DNA from: Dimorphilus gyrociliatus
Lineage: Eukaryota; Annelida; Polychaeta; Dinophilidae
Reading direction: 5' to 3'
Assembly (NCBI GenBank): GCA_904063045.1
Contig: CAJFCJ010000006.1
Coordinates: 1,589,601-1,653,600, forward strand
Length of the DNA stretch: 64,000 nt
A program made the position numbers and the translations under genes. Positions 37,601 through 47,115 of this stretch are shown here, piece after piece (position 1 is the stretch's first letter; the number at the start of each line of letters is the position of its first letter). The notes below the pieces were generated by a model. It was given only the letters and a program-made list of their open reading frames with translations, did not search any database and was not told where the DNA came from.

Positions 37601-37785
37601 TAAACGCTCCTCTATCGGAATTATCAAATATCATAATCGCAAAGTCAATATATATCGATGAGGACAGATTGAACAGTTTTTAGCTTAAATATTCAAATTA
37701 TTTTTGGCAGATAAAGTCGAAAGTTTTAAAGCAGCCTTACCTGTATGACGCGCTCAAGTCTCGAATCAGGATCGCTACTCGTCAT
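28606..37785 (-). CDS. CROCC: Rootletin (ciliary rootlet coiled-coil protein)
   Basis: Exons 37741-37785 (15 codons), 35834-36121, 34455-34643 and one 5.8 kb exon 28606-34392 give about 2102 residues (human CROCC 2017). All junctions are phase 0. Family blocks occur in order: ENEMLQRELGRVEDLLSATR, ERDEIGIKYNALSER, SGYKRKLQAYQDGQQKQGQL, ESALIRVEEEQQKNASL and SLREQLDQ-type heads. Two Ser/Pro/Arg-rich hinges (about 33360-33430 and 30390-30560) then separate long heptad-repeat coiled coils ending in LEAREMAHRQRVKGLEEQV. Rootletin polymerises into the striated rootlet at the base of cilia and links centrioles. The short first exon lies 1.6 kb upstream and is the least certain part. Composition is strongly Glu/Lys/Arg/Gln, as expected. 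Confidence 0.94.
34644..35833. other. Rootletin intron 2, 1.2 kb, with a small plus-strand frame
   Basis: Apart from the possible small frame at 35561-35743, no coding signal is seen. A purine-rich stretch (about 35216-35242) and AT-rich DNA fill the rest. Confidence 0.5.
35561..35743 (+). CDS. Possible 60-residue membrane-anchored microprotein in a rootletin intron
   Basis: ATG, a basic start (MRKRLFK), a 17-residue hydrophobic segment (LSLGLCSILFFSYAIVF), then a basic Tyr/Asn-rich tail ending in RLARYT. The topology is that of a type II anchor or signal peptide, like the N-terminus of the sulfotransferase at 58187. It could be a first exon, a microprotein or a decayed gene. Nothing downstream supports a longer gene. 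Confidence 0.22.
   Translation: MRKRLFKLSLGLCSILFFSYAIVFFSPRRKEEYNFHNAFNPLNKYKEYSVATFNRLARYT
36122..37740. other. Rootletin intron 1
   Basis: A 1.6 kb intron with no coding frames. It has a perfect CRE palindrome at 36399-36406 and an AT-rich remainder. An internal promoter for a shorter rootletin transcript is possible but unproven. Confidence 0.45.
36399..36406. promoter_or_regulatory. CRE palindrome in rootletin intron 1
   Basis: Perfect TGACGTCA, about 280 bases upstream of rootletin exon 2; the fifth copy in the window. Confidence 0.4.
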
Positions 37786-38209
37786 CCCCTTAGATGGATT
37801 GAACGCATCAAAAATTCATGAACCTCCTTTTTTTTTCCACAGCGACACCTAGAGAGTCGATTTTTTCAGCGTTTATTTATTGAACCTTTCTTTCTTTGCT
37901 GTCAATATTGGAGTTAGGTCTTTAGAGAATAAGACGAGATAAGGCGTGTAAAAATTTAATGCAAAAGAATTCTGAGGTTAATTGAGCGTCCGTTGCCAAG
38001 GTAGCTAGCAGATGATGTCTCAAAGCGACATCTATCGTAAGTTTAAACAGAAACTAAATTCCTTTTGCGTACATAGCCCCCGTCTTAAATATTTAATGGT
38101 GTTTTTCTTAAAACAACATATTATTTCATTTTATTGAATTATATTCTAATCCCCCAGTAAAGTACATATGAAAAGTATTGTCAATTTTTTAATTGGCAGG
38201 TCGATAAAT

Positions 38210-38219
38210 GCGCCATCTA
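38210..38219 (-). promoter_or_regulatory. CTCF-like core site
   Basis: GCGCCATCTA (minus strand TAGATGGCGC), identical to the sites at 3065 and 9162. Confidence 0.4.
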
Positions 38220-39161
38220 TAACAAACGAAAAGGGGAAATCAAAATCAATATTTTAGCGGAGGAGAGATGAAAATTTCATCTAATTAAGGGTGCCGCAAA
38301 TGCAAAAAACATGTCCACAGGCATTTTTAATTGTTTAATTAAAGATATTTCATTGCTGATAATTAATATGAAAAATGGGAGGGAGAGAGAGACAGACAGA
38401 CAGACAGAAAGGAATGGAGGTTGGGAAAAAAAATGCTCAATAATTATTTTGTCGAGTTGAAAGAGATTGCCATTAACCAAATAAGAATTACACTTTTGAA
38501 CAAAAATCAGACTTTAATAATAGAACTATACCGTTAGAAAAAAAAATCAAAAAAGACTTATTATTCACTTATTCATTAAATTAAAACAATCAAATATCTA
38601 ATCATGAATACATTCATACGGAAAAACACTTTAGACAACAATTGAATATTGAGCTGAAAACAATTCCTATTCAATTAATTCTTTACATAGTTCTCTCTAT
38701 TTATATTTCTTTAACTTTTTCTTCTTCTTTATATTAATATAAAAAGTTTATAAGACATGGAAATTGAAGAGAAAGAAATATAAACAAAATAAACACGAAC
38801 GCCACCTATTGTTTACTTAAATAACAAGAAAATTTCTTATTTACTTCACAGACTTGGAGATAAAAACAGCGAATGTCTCATAAGTTTATCGCGACCTCTG
38901 AACATAAAAACATATAGAATTCAAAGTATTAAATTTAATCAGTCTACCCTTGTTTTAGGACTATTTAGCATTTCTAAGATATAATATGAAAGATTAAATG
39001 GAATTTTATAGTAATTTGTCCTAAACTGAAAAAAACAACCAGTATTTTTTTCCAGCTTATGCTAATCTCTTATATTGAATCTGTTCGATACCAAAAGAAT
39101 GTAAATAGAAAACGTCAATAATTTTTTTAAATGTTTATATTCCATATATATTTATAGTATA

Positions 39162-39168
39162 TATACAG

Positions 39169-39205
<37 letters not shown>

Positions 39206-39210
39206 GTGCG
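39162..39210. repeat. TA-rich repeat with ACAGTATATA
   Basis: TA tracts interrupted by CAG and TGCGTG. The same ACAGTATATA joint is seen beside other TA tracts. Confidence 0.75.
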
Positions 39211-40869
39211 TGTATATATACATTTAATACTTGATAAATTTATAGCTTTTGTATCTAGTTTAAGTATGTTATTATTTAACTTTGATGTGAAGAAATAAAA
39301 ATCTATACAAATATTGTTATAATCTATAAAATGTTCAATTTATCTTAGCATTTTTTATTTTTAAAGTTGAATTTTTATATCGTTATATGGATATGGATTA
39401 ATTAAAGAATTAATAGGTAATAAATTTTAAATTGAATATTCTCTGTTGAATGGGAGGGGAAAAATCACTTTTTAATCTTAAATACACATAATCTAGACCG
39501 AATTTCTCTCTAAATTATATATAGATTCAAGAGATTTTGAAAGCATACGAATATGAATAGGGAAAATCGTTCTTCCTTATTATATCGTATTTGCATTATC
39601 TAGAAGGTCACAAAGTTTTCAAGAATATTTGCCTTTATTCGATATTAGTAACCATAAATCGAAAAGAATTTAGTAGAGATTTCTTTAAGTCTTCTAAAGA
39701 TTAACAGATGTCGCTTTGCAGACTTCTCAAAAAGAGGATTGGAAAAAGTTCTTTGTACAAGTATTATCTATGTCTTTAAAAGAATTGACCTATATGGTGC
39801 AGGTTATCGCTTAAGTGTTGTTTTTTTAAGTTTTTGCCTATAAGTTTAAATGAACGAAGAAGCTTCAATTTAGTAATAACTCCCACACCTGATAAACGTT
39901 ATCAGTTTCAATGTGTAATTGCCTCTTTTCCATCCCTAGTATTATACTAAAAATCAAAAGTTTCCATTTTTTATTTTCCCCACCTAGTTTTATGTTTAAA
40001 TTAGAAGCTTCTTCTTTCCATATTTGTATAACTTTCCATATGAGTCGAGTTGCTTCCTTCCGTATTTTCTTCTTTTCTTCATATATTTCTTCACAGATTA
40101 GCTTATAATGTTAAAACGAGAATAATACACTTTTAAAATATACAATATGATCGCTTATTATATTCTAAATGGAATATTTTCATTTTACTATTTATGCTTG
40201 TTCATTCTAGAGATTTCAGTAGCTGAATATTTGATACTTTAAGAGCCGCGAATGCAAAAGGCTATAGTGAAGAGATACTAATTCTCACATTCCTGTACAA
40301 TACGAGAAAAGTTTAACTAATCTTCTTGTGTTTCAAATAATCATCCTTCTGAAGAGATTGAGTATTGAACGTTCTTACTAATTACAAGATTATTTTTTTA
40401 CCAGTTTTCAATAAGAATTTCTCTTAATTGGCGGTTAATTTGAACATCCTATTTCTTGAATATCTTCTCAATAAAGAAACATTCGAATTGTTTGTGTCTG
40501 TGTATGCACATCTTTCTCTCTCTCTCTCTCTTCCTTGTAAATTAATTAAATACTAAAGAATACATTTTTAATAGATATATTTAAGTTGCAAAAAATTAAG
40601 ATAACAGATATTTCTTAATAGGCCTAACAATGCACGAAAGAAAGCGAGTACACAGCGCCGCTGAAACAACTTATCTCCATACCGGCATTTGATTAGAAAA
40701 TTTTGATCGAGAAGGTTTGTTACATGCTGAATAACCATAAAAAACATTATTAACTAATTAATTTTTGCAAAAGCCTTTAACAAAGGCCTTCTACTTTCTT
40801 AAAATGTTTCTAATAATTCAATTAACTTAAATTTCAGAGGAAAGAAAAAAGGAGAAGAAAAAAAAAAAC

Positions 40870-41118
40870 ATGCTGTCGTTCAAGAATATCATCGTTATTT
40901 TCGTATTATTATCTGTAATTTCATCTATGACTTTTGCAATGCCGGCTACAAGTAGTCAGTGCATTAAAAAGGCAAGAGTCGCATTAACTGAAACTGGTTG
41001 GAGACATTTCCTAAGACTTTACAAGATGTTATGCGACAACTACGATTTTGAAACTTGTTGCAGTACCATTCTGAAAAGTAGCATAAATGCCGAAAAGAGT
41101 TTCTTAGAGGAACAATAA
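40870..41118 (+). CDS. Small secreted four-cysteine peptide
   Basis: This 82-residue single-exon protein starts with a clear signal peptide (residues 1-23, MLSFKNIIVIFVLLSVISSM then TFA). The mature part of about 59 residues has Cys31, Cys55, Cys63 and Cys64 and a helical stretch WRHFLRLYKMLC. No dibasic processing sites flank a short peptide, so it is more likely a folded secreted protein than a neuropeptide precursor. The family is not recognised. A purine-rich leader and an AAG/AAC-rich 3' UTR surround it. AATAAA overlaps the stop (41114-41119), with a better-placed AATAAA at 41389-41394. It could be a hormone-like, defence or epithelial secretion; I cannot tell which. Confidence 0.6.
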   Translation: MLSFKNIIVIFVLLSVISSMTFAMPATSSQCIKKARVALTETGWRHFLRLYKMLCDNYDFETCCSTILKSSINAEKSFLEEQ

Positions 41119-41119
41119 A

Positions 41120-41184
41120 AGTACAAGAAGAAGAAGAAGAAAAAGAAGAACAATAATAAGAAGAACAATAACAACAACAACAAA
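41120..41184. repeat. AAG/AAC trinucleotide-rich 3' UTR
   Basis: Near-perfect AAG units followed by AAC units directly after the stop of the small secreted protein. Confidence 0.85.
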
Positions 41185-42539
41185 ACTTAAACATTCTTAT
41201 AAACTTTACGGTAGCTTGTTGCCTATTTTGTTTAGCATTTTTGAAAAGAAAAAAAAAAGACTTCTATCTTTTTCTTTCCCCTCTAACCCAAATATTTTTC
41301 TTTTCATATTTATTTGGTTGGCCGATTATTGTATATATTTAAATATATTTTTATTTCTACTTTATATTTTTTCTGTTTTTATTCGTAGAATAAAGAATTC
41401 AAAGTGAACAAAAAAAAACAGACAAAAAACGAAAGTGTTTTTATATAGACATTTCTTATATTGTTAGAAATCAGATGCAAAGAGAAAATTAATGATAAAA
41501 ATTTTGTTTATTGTAAAAATTTAGGATTCTTTAATAAGTTAAATACTAAAAATAGAATGAAAAAATTATCTCATTACGTAATGGTATCTGTTCAAAATCC
41601 AGTCAATTTGAAAAAGGCAAAAAAAATATAGCCTAGTTAAAAACCTTCGAAGTTGTAAATAATTATATATATATATATATGTATATACAGTATATGTATA
41701 TTGCTAAATAAGAAATAATAGACAGGAAATAAGGAATTCAAAGTTGCAGCTTGGAAATTAATTGCAACTGCAAAAGATTGATTTATATTTCCTGTTTGGA
41801 TTGAATATTAATCTCATTGATTACATTAAAGAGAAAGAAGTTAATTGTTTTTTCTCCCTCCTTCTAAAAACTAATTTTTTCTATATTTCAATGTTTTCCT
41901 TTTCTTGTTCCAACTTAATTAACCATTCAACCATCTTAATCTTCTTCTCCTTATAATTTATATTTCTTTTTTGTCTCTTTTAAATAACCTTTAATCTTTT
42001 ATGATTAATTGCTAAATTATATAGAGACAAGAATTTACTGTATTAAAAAAGAATTGTAATTATACTTTTAGTTTTATCTTTGACTTTTTTTACAGTTTTA
42101 GTATTAATACTTTATATCAATTAAACGGAACGAGGAGTCTGTCTTATTTTGATTATTACAGTTTAGTCATTAAATTGGGTACAAGATCGATTAAACCAGG
42201 CACTTGTAACATTTTTATTTTTGATAGAAATCGAAATAATTAAAGGGTATCTATCAAAAAAGAAAATCAATTTCGTAGACGTTTTAAATTCATTTTTTTT
42301 TTCAATTTCTATGAATAATATTCCTATTAATAATAATAATTACTTTTGAATATTTTTTATATTAATTTCTCAAGAACTATGTCCTGAAATAGGCCTAAGG
42401 AGAAGTGATTATAGATAACTGATTGTTGGACATTGCTTTGTACTTAATAAAAATTAGAGGAGAAAAATAACAAAGAAAACATTTATTATATTAGATATAT
42501 GGTATTTTAATATATATTTACTGTATATATCGAGACAGG

Positions 42540-42582
<43 letters not shown>

Positions 42583-42971
42583 AATACATGAACTAATATG
42601 TAAATTATATATATATATATATATTTAAAATTTAAAGAAATATTCTTTAAGCCTATATAATGCTTATGAAAGAAAATTATTTATGTAAATATTATTCAGA
42701 ATAACTTATAGTCTTCTCCGCTTGTTTTTGCAACTCTGAGTCCTTCAAATTCTTTGTGAAATGTCTACAAATATATACAAATACATACATATAACATAAT
42801 ATATATATGTATATTCATAAACATCTGTAATTTCGATTAGTCGTTAAAGAATTGATAATATCTTAGGAAAATAGTCCTCGTCTTTCATAAGTATAAATCA
42901 TTAAATCTCTTTTTCTATTTATCTATGCCCTTTCTTTTTTTCACTTCCTTCATTTTGCATTGGAATTGAAA
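41185..42971. other. Intergenic, AT-rich; no gene seen
   Basis: Contents: the 3' UTR of the small secreted protein, TA tracts at 41663-41682 and 42605-42625, and a long GA microsatellite at 42541-42580. No coding frame is supported. Confidence 0.55.
42541..42580. repeat. (GA)n microsatellite
   Basis: About nineteen GA units with one AAA interruption. Confidence 0.9.
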
Positions 42972-44831
42972 ATGACACTTTTCAATTTGGTTACATTCTC
43001 TGTAAGCAGCTTTATTTATATACAAATGATGTGTATAGTTACTTCATCAAATGAAACAAGTATCTTATTAACAAATTTCAAAAAGTCTGAATCAACTATG
43101 ACCTCCAATAGTTTAATTCTCCAGATGAAAACAGCTAACAAATTTGAATGTTTTATGGAATGCTCTCTAAGATTGGAATGCCTATTCTTAAACTATAACT
43201 TAACCAAGAATTGTTACCTCTTTGCATCCGAATGTGAGGGATGTTTTCAAAAAGTTATGAGTTCTAGTTGTTCGAAAAGAGGTAATTTTGATGGTTCAAA
43301 ATGCAATTGTAAACTTGGTTATTATGGCGATATTTGTCAATTTGGTATGTATTGTTTACTGTTCCCCTACCCTTTCTCTCTCTATATATAAAAGTATTAT
43401 TATATTAGTCTTTAATAATCGAGTAATCCTGTTTCTTCGTGAACATATTGATGCCTATAGATACTTGTCAGAATATATCCTGTCAGAATGGCGGAACTTG
43501 TCAAACTGGAGTTGATAATCAGTTGTTTAAATGCCAGTGTCCTCCCGGCTACAACGGTAGTCTTTGTGAAATAGGTGAGTGGAAAACCATTGTTGAATTA
43601 TTTAAAATGAGAGAAAGAGAGAGAAAGGTGATATCTTTCGCGGGTTAATCTCACAAAGAGAAAAAATTCCATATTATCATTAAAGGATGTCAAGACTAAA
43701 CTGCACAATGTAATAATATCATTTCATAGTTATGATTACGTAACTTGAATATTCATTATATTAATGATTCATCATTCATATGCATTTATGTACGATACAT
43801 AATTCGCTTTACGTATGTGAGAGTTTATCTGCTATCAGCTAACCTTGGACTTTATCAATGATAACGATCGGTCATGTGCCGAATACGTGAAGCTTAGCTT
43901 GAAGTTCTGGTATACAATAATTATCTGTTTATCCCTTAGAAATATGTTCATCTTCTAATCTCTGTTTGAATTTCGGGACATGCGTACCTTTTGATAACCA
44001 ATGGAATTACAAATGCACATGCATCACAGGATACGATGGTTTGAATTGTGAAATAGGTTAATTTACCCATTATCTTATCTCTCTTACCCCTACCCCCTAC
44101 CCTCTTTGTCTATCTCGCTATCTCCTCACTATCTAAAATACTTTTACTACAAGATCCTAATTCATTGCAAATTATTCAGATAATGGTACAACTGTCACAA
44201 AAACCGTAAAGATCAATTATTCTCCAACACCTTTAGGTGTTGGCGTTGGAACCTGGCAAACCGAGAGGTTATGTCCAACAGCCTATTATTTAATCGGATT
44301 AAAGTTAAATGTACTTTTTATATTCGTATTAACAAAATCTCTTTTAGTAAAAGGTTTCTTTGTCGTACCCTTTAGTCTGAAGCAATAGTAAGTTACACAG
44401 ATCTTAGCGGGATCAATCAGATAACTTTTACGTGTAAAAGACCGTACGATGGTGATGAAAAAGTATTCAATACCTATAGTGGAGGTAGTTGCGAAGCGCA
44501 AGGTACAACTTATTCTTCGTCTTTATGTTCAAGCGGCAAGTATTTAGCAAACTTTAAAGTGGCTGTTAACACTAAAAGCTACTCTGATGAAACTGGGTTG
44601 GAGTCAATAGCTTTTAAATGTAAAACTCCAATAGAAAACGGCGCTAGTGGAAATTGGATTATAGCATCAGGCAGTTGGAATGTAGCACAGTCATTAGAGC
44701 CTTGGCACTATTCAGATGGCCAATGCTCAACTAATGAAGTTGGTTGCGGATTTCGAGTTAAGGCAGAAATGTGTCAATCTTCAGATGATGCCGGTATTCT
44801 TGACATTGAGCTTAAATGCTGTGCTATATAG
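42972..44831 (+). CDS. Secreted PAN / EGF / VMO-I domain protein
   Basis: Exons 42972-43344, 43461-43574, 43940-44056, 44180-44310 and 44376-44831 encode 396 residues. I use the ATG at 42972 (MTLFNLVTFSV), which gives a signal peptide. A PAN/apple-like module (about 45-90, FECFMECSLRLECLFLNYN) is followed by a short EGF-type hairpin (SKCNCKLGYYGDIC). Two exons each encode one complete EGF domain (CQNISCQNGGTCQTG... and CSSSNLCLNFGTC...). The last 190 residues form a three-fold VMO-I beta-prism: GTWQTERLCPTAYYLIGLKL, GKYLANFKVAVNTKS and CGFRVKAEMCQSS, ending KCC. The two EGF exons are phase 1-1, as in exon shuffling. Intron 3 starts GTTAAT. It is probably an extracellular adhesive, egg-coat or mucus component. 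AATAAA lies at 44980-44985. Confidence 0.87.
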
Positions 44832-45037
44832 GGACGCTTATGTAATGTAAATATGGTTTTTCCTTTATTTCGATAACTTAAGAAAAGAAAATTCGGTAAA
44901 TTGAACTAAAAATGGATTGTAAATCAATAGGGAAGTCTGCTTCGCATAAATACATACATAATTCTATTGTAATTTTATGAATAAAACTTATAAAAAGATT
45001 ATTTGACTCCGAAATTCAATAAAAGTTTCCACTTCCT

Positions 45038-47115
45038 TTAGAGGACATCATCAAACTTTATTGGACTGTGTAAACCTCTTAAAATTTCTCCATAGTTACG
45101 TTCAGTATCTGGGTCTATAAAGCCATGTTGGACGAGAAAGTGTAAGAGAACTGCAGCCGAACTAGGGGTAAATTTTTGTTCAGCTACGAGCAGTGCCACC
45201 TGCATATTGATTAACACAATTTAGTAAATTATATCTTAGACGGTATGAGTATTTAACGTACTTTTTCTATTTCTAATAGTTCAAATTTCTCTACTTCCCC
45301 ATCAGAGTTAATGGGTTTAAAATCAAAGGGTAATAGCAAGTCTAAGACATACTCTTCCTCCGCATAAATTCCTTTTTCATTATTAAAAATATAGCTGAAA
45401 AAGGCGAAAGTTATAAACATTTTCAAGCTGTTAGATTAACTCGAAGTGAAACGAACCTAACAGCCCCTGTAGGTATCGCTTGTTTAACCAATGAAGGATC
45501 AATACTAGCTTCTTCAGCGCTTTCCTTTATAGCGCATTCCATTACACTTAACCCTGCCGGAAGTCCACCCCCAACCTATATTTTAAACAAATCAAACTTT
45601 AAGCAAAACAATACGTTTGAAGGTTTAAAAGAAAAACAAAAGTATTCCCTACAATTTGATCAAGACAACCGGGAAAAGTTTGCTTATTTTGACTTCGTGT
45701 GGCGACCCACATGCAAATTCCCTTTTCCGGATGGTTGACGTAGCCATTTATGTGAACTCCCCTTTGTATAACTCCGAATAGACCTAAAACGATTATATTA
45801 TTCAATAAAGCTTTTAATCTAATATTTACATTAAGTACTCACTTGCTCCTGCTCTTTCCATTTCAAATAGAGGATCATCGTGAAGACTATTAGAAATGCT
45901 GTATACCTAGAAAGGTTTATTGATTTAAGTTTATTTCATTCACTTTTTATTGATTTATTAAAATGAAATTATAGATATTTGTAAGTTAAAACCTCATCTC
46001 TCCAGCCTTTAAGAGCAACATTAAAACATCCATGGTTCTTCCACTTCCTCAAAATTTCGTCAATTGCTTCTGTTCTTGTAAAAAAGTTCTTATCCACTTT
46101 TTTCGTTAATTCAACGCATGATTCATGAACCTAAATGGTAAACAAATATATAAATTTATATATATTTATAGAGTCTATATTTGAATAGATATTTTAATAT
46201 AAACTTTTGAATGTTCACGAATTTCCCGCCAAATTTCACTCTAAATATAAACTGATAGCGGTGTCCGCTTTTACCCTTAAGACCTTCACAAACTTCGCAA
46301 ACACAATTTCTCTTGCATTCCCTCTTTGTTAAATACACAAATTAATTCTTTATTACTATTCTTAAGAGTTTAACAAATAAATTTAAAATTTTCTTAACAC
46401 CCGTTTTATGATTATCCATTTTTCAAGTAGTACCTTATTTTAGATATTAGTTTTTTCATAAAATGTTACGTATTTCCCTTAGGAGTGAAAAGTTTTCACT
46501 AAAGATTTAATCTTAAATTAAATTTTAAACTCTTAAACTAATCGTTTAAAACCAAAGTTGAAATCTTTATTATTATCTACAAGTCGAAAGTAATTCAGTT
46601 AATTCGTTAATAGATCTTACGACAGAAAAAGCTCCGTTTAAATCATCATTACTGTAAAAACAGACCACTTTGCACCAGGATGTTATTTTAGATACATTCC
46701 TTAACTAAAACAAATAAAAGATTTTCACCCTAAACATTAACTGTAAATATTTTATGGCTTTGGCGGAAAGTGAGGTGTTTGGGTTTTTTTGTTTAAATGA
46801 AAAATGATTAAAATATATGATATTTGCTGATTTTTGTAAAAAATTGCTTACAGAAAATACATCTGGATCTTCTCTCATCATATCTACGACATCAGGTTTA
46901 AGGATACCCACTTTTTTACCATTAACAATAAAGGGTTTACACTGTTTTCTCAAACCTACAGAAATTTCAGAGTTTTTTAAAAGATTCACTGAAATATCCT
47001 TATTTGTTTTATACGTACTCGATGTGCGAAAGCTATTCGACAACTCTAACGTCTTCATAAAACCATCACTAAACCCCATTTTGGCAATAGCCAATCTTTT
47101 TTCTTGGATGTTCAT
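45038..47115 (-). CDS. Nudix hydrolase with DUF4743 N-terminus (thiamine pyrophosphokinase-like)
   Basis: Seven exons, 46852-47115, 45993-46130, 45843-45906, 45653-45783, 45457-45575, 45262-45394 and 45038-45199, give 336 residues with consistent phases. The DUF4743 region holds CKPFIVNGKKVGILKPDVV, then LRKWKNHGCFNVALKGWRDE. Next is the Nudix domain with GVHINGYV, the ICMWVATRSQNKQTFPGCLD strand and the Nudix box GGGLPAGLSVMECAIKESAEEAS (about 201-223). The core EE is kept, but the family Glu, Arg and Gly positions read Leu, Lys and Ser. It is similar to plant NUDT20/24 and fungal enzymes that hydrolyse damaged thiamine-type or other diphosphates. The enzyme fold is sure; the substrate is not. 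Donors GTTTTA and GTTCGT are atypical. An extra candidate exon lies in intron 1. Confidence 0.88.
46630..46713 (-). other. Candidate 84-base cassette exon in intron 1 of the Nudix gene
   Basis: Between TTTTATTTGTTTTAG and GTAAGA lies an open, phase 0/0 stretch of 28 codons (LRNVSKITSW... to LNGAFSV). Inclusion would keep the frame and insert 28 residues just after PDVFS. Family alignment is smoother without it, so it is either an alternative exon, a 3' alternative end (the frame continues to a TAA at about 46577) or chance. Confidence 0.3.

Larger units (their letters stand above)
37786..40869. other. Intergenic with clustered CTCF-like cores; no gene supported
   Basis: CTCF-like cores lie at 37841-37854, 38024-38037, 38210-38219, 38799-38808 and 39704-39715. 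Others: a (GACA)n patch near 38391-38407, a TA-rich repeat at 39162-39210, and a pyrimidine tract ending TTTCAG just before 40837 that could be the acceptor of a non-coding first intron of the next gene. Frames here are AT-driven and unconvincing. Confidence 0.5.
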
